Shown here piece by piece: positions 62,677 through 64,000 of a DNA stretch of 64,000 nt. Source of the stretch: Candidatus Zixiibacteriota bacterium (GTDB lineage Bacteria > Zixibacteria > MSB-5A5 > GN15 > PGXB01); the NCBI GenBank assembly GCA_016933955.1, contig JAFGTT010000014.1, forward strand, positions 1 to 64,000, read 5' to 3'. How positions within the stretch are numbered: the stretch's first letter is position 1; every line of letters starts with the position of its first letter. The notes beneath the pieces were generated by a model. The model saw only the letters and a program-made list of their open reading frames with translations, made no database searches and was not told the origin of the DNA. The translations under genes were made by a program, and so were the position numbers.

Positions 62677-64000
62677 TTATTTCGATTCCCGTGCAAACCG
62701 TCGATAATACATATACAAAACCGATAGCAGTAGAATTACTATTAGCGAAACAACTCCCCAGTTCGTCAATGCCGGGACTCTTTTGGCCAGACCATAATCA
62801 TCGATGGCTATAACATTAACATCTCCGGTAAAAGGCGAGTCGGAAACAAAGCCGAGACCCGAATCTATCGTCAAAGGAGTTGTGCTGAAAATATAACCGG
62901 GTAATTCGGTGACAAAACCGCCCAAAGCGCCAAACTCCCCGCAGTCACATCCGCAATCCGGATCAGCCCAACCCGTGTAGTCGCTAAGGATCACCCCAAC
63001 GTACAGAGTATCCTTATCATCAATTTGGCTGTCACCATTTACATCCGCTTCAAACATGGGACAACTGAAAGGAGAACCTTCAGGAACATTTTCGATAACC
63101 CAGGAATTAAGGTATATCAAATCCGGATCGGCCAGAGTTGCCAGCTGGAATAATCCTCCGACAGCCCTCCCCTTTTGAAGACGTTTCTGTGACTGGGTGG
63201 AATAATTCGCCCCTGCCGGTGCATTTACATTTACAGGTTGCACCAGATCTTCATCCGAGGCATTCGTATATGTCACAACAACCGGTGAAGGAGGCTCAAT
63301 TAACGTCAAAGTGCCACTCTCAATTTTATAGAAATTGACTGTAATCTGAATTTGTGTATTTTTCTTGATACAAATAGACTTATTTACATCTGCCGTAACG
63401 GCCTTTTGGTCCGCTAAAACGGAACCTCCGAAAACCGCAACCGTAAAAATGATAATAGTCGCGGCGGTCATTTTTCGTAATATCCTCTTTCTCATTAAAA
63501 ACATAGCAACACCTATAAGAATAATTGTTAGAACCAGAATCGCCCAATTGGATAATAATGGAACCGGCATAAAACGCCGTGCAAGATAGACTTCGAGTTC
63601 CCGGTCATCCTGATAAAAATCGATTGCCGGATCACTCATATCCGCGAAATATGCCACGACACCGTTATAGACTACCATCTGGGGTGGTAAACCAATCACC
63701 GATTCGCCGGCCATCACGCCATAGCCAACGGGATTAACCGAATCCCACCAGGCCGGCGGAGCCACTGAAACCATCGTCGGCAAATGGCTGGCCAGTTCAT
63801 CGATTTCACCCTGCGTGTTCAGTAGAGTAAACGGTCCCGAAATTCCGGAATACATCAATCTCGTTATTTTAACTTCATCTTCATTAACACAGGGATTGAA
63901 CTGACGGAAGGTCGGTCCTTCAGGACGTACACAAAAATATCCGCAGAATGTATCATAATCTCCTCTTGCCGGGGCGTTTCTGGGATCAAATGGTCTTGAG
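62677..64000 (-). CDS. Two-part secreted protein: sorting signal joined in frame to a second signal peptide (partial)
   Basis: The frame is open from the right edge (first full codon at 63999) to 62677, at least 440 aa. About 160 residues from the edge it reads PVPLLSNWAILVLTIILIG then MFLMRKRILRK, a C-terminal IPTL-type sorting signal (PxLxNW, hydrophobic helix, basic end). Without a stop it continues as MTAATIIIFTVAVFGGSVLA, a signal peptide, then a secreted domain with a calcium-loop-like EADVNGDSQIDDKDTL and a second sorting signal VPALTNWGVVSLIVILLL ending in RRFARESK. An internal start at 63504 has AGGTG five bases upstream. Either two genes fused by stop-codon loss, or a second gene read from the internal start. 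Confidence 0.72.
   Translation of the reverse strand, partial: SRPFDPRNAPARGDYDTFCGYFCVRPEGPTFRQFNPCVNEDEVKITRLMYSGISGPFTLLNTQGEIDELASHLPTMVSVAPPAWWDSVNPVGYGVMAGESVIGLPPQMVVYNGVVAYFADMSDPAIDFYQDDRELEVYLARRFMPVPLLSNWAILVLTIILIGVAMFLMRKRILRKMTAATIIIFTVAVFGGSVLADQKAVTADVNKSICIKKNTQIQITVNFYKIESGTLTLIEPPSPVVVTYTNASDEDLVQPVNVNAPAGANYSTQSQKRLQKGRAVGGLFQLATLADPDLIYLNSWVIENVPEGSPFSCPMFEADVNGDSQIDDKDTLYVGVILSDYTGWADPDCGCDCGEFGALGGFVTELPGYIFSTTPLTIDSGLGFVSDSPFTGDVNVIAIDDYGLAKRVPALTNWGVVSLIVILLLSVLYMYYRRFARESK

Overview
The window looks like one contiguous chromosomal segment from an uncultured Gram-negative-type bacterium of the FCB/Zixibacteria kind. This is an inference, because no rRNA or other strong taxonomic marker is present. 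It rests on the many secreted proteins carrying dockerin-like repeats with the core NILDVTYLI.YLYKSGPAP, on gliding-type ABC genes (GldA/F/G-like with DUF4340), on a FISUMP-type surface protein and on PxLxNW C-terminal sorting signals. Codon and base usage look even throughout. I see no phage, integrase, insertion sequence or CRISPR array.

Layout. 0-5.6 kb: the tail of a dockerin protein, a GAF/phosphoacceptor-only kinase relative, purF, and a secreted subtilase with a dockerin. 5.6-20.1 kb: a complete fourteen-gene nuo operon (nuoA to nuoN, minus strand) behind a near-consensus promoter, with a frameshifted glutaredoxin gene between nuoM and nuoN. 20.2-25.2 kb: a coupled HD-hydrolase/MFS/PHP operon and a divergent membrane-TPR protein. 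25.3-29.3 kb: a gingipain-like C25 protease and a FISUMP protein, both with dockerin repeats. 29.6-31.5 kb: a tandem DsrC-fold protein, tRNA-His and cheV. 31.7-40.9 kb: the DUF1015-serA-serC operon, hisS with a PrsW-like membrane protein, an aminotransferase and a ROK kinase. 41-45.2 kb: tRNA-Phe, a dockerin pseudogene with two lesions, tRNA-Thr, an acetyltransferase and a second cysteine protease with a dockerin. 45.4-49.4 kb: a VOC protein, a fused alpha-beta 2-oxoacid dehydrogenase E1, CheY and CheC. 49.6-53.8 kb: the GldA/F/G-like ABC operon with DUF4340. 53.9-58.9 kb: a GYD protein, a propeller-transglutaminase, a GT-C-like membrane protein and a SagB-like flavoprotein. 58.9-62.1 kb: an RSH-type zinc-finger/winged-helix protein and a RimK-type peptide-ligase cluster. 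62.1-64 kb: a small tail-anchored ORF, a cluster of short palindromic repeats, and a two-part sorting-signal protein running off the window.

How the genes work together. The nuo operon feeds NADH electrons into the quinone pool and the E1 enzyme supplies acyl groups and NADH. serA/serC and purF serve serine and purine synthesis. The secreted proteases share one repeat type and probably one way of being displayed or sorted.

Observations I rate highest: (1) a tRNA-His gene lacking the universal G-1/C73 identity elements, in the same window as a HisRS whose motif 2 is of the divergent GPGRFREF type; (2) a fused tandem DsrC/TusE-fold protein with only one of the expected redox cysteines; (3) a three-gene peptide-ligase cluster with the usual RLAN-RimK polypeptide split in two; (4) a free-standing RelA/SpoT-type zinc-finger domain joined to a winged helix; (5) an in-frame junction of a C-terminal sorting signal with a new signal peptide at the right edge.
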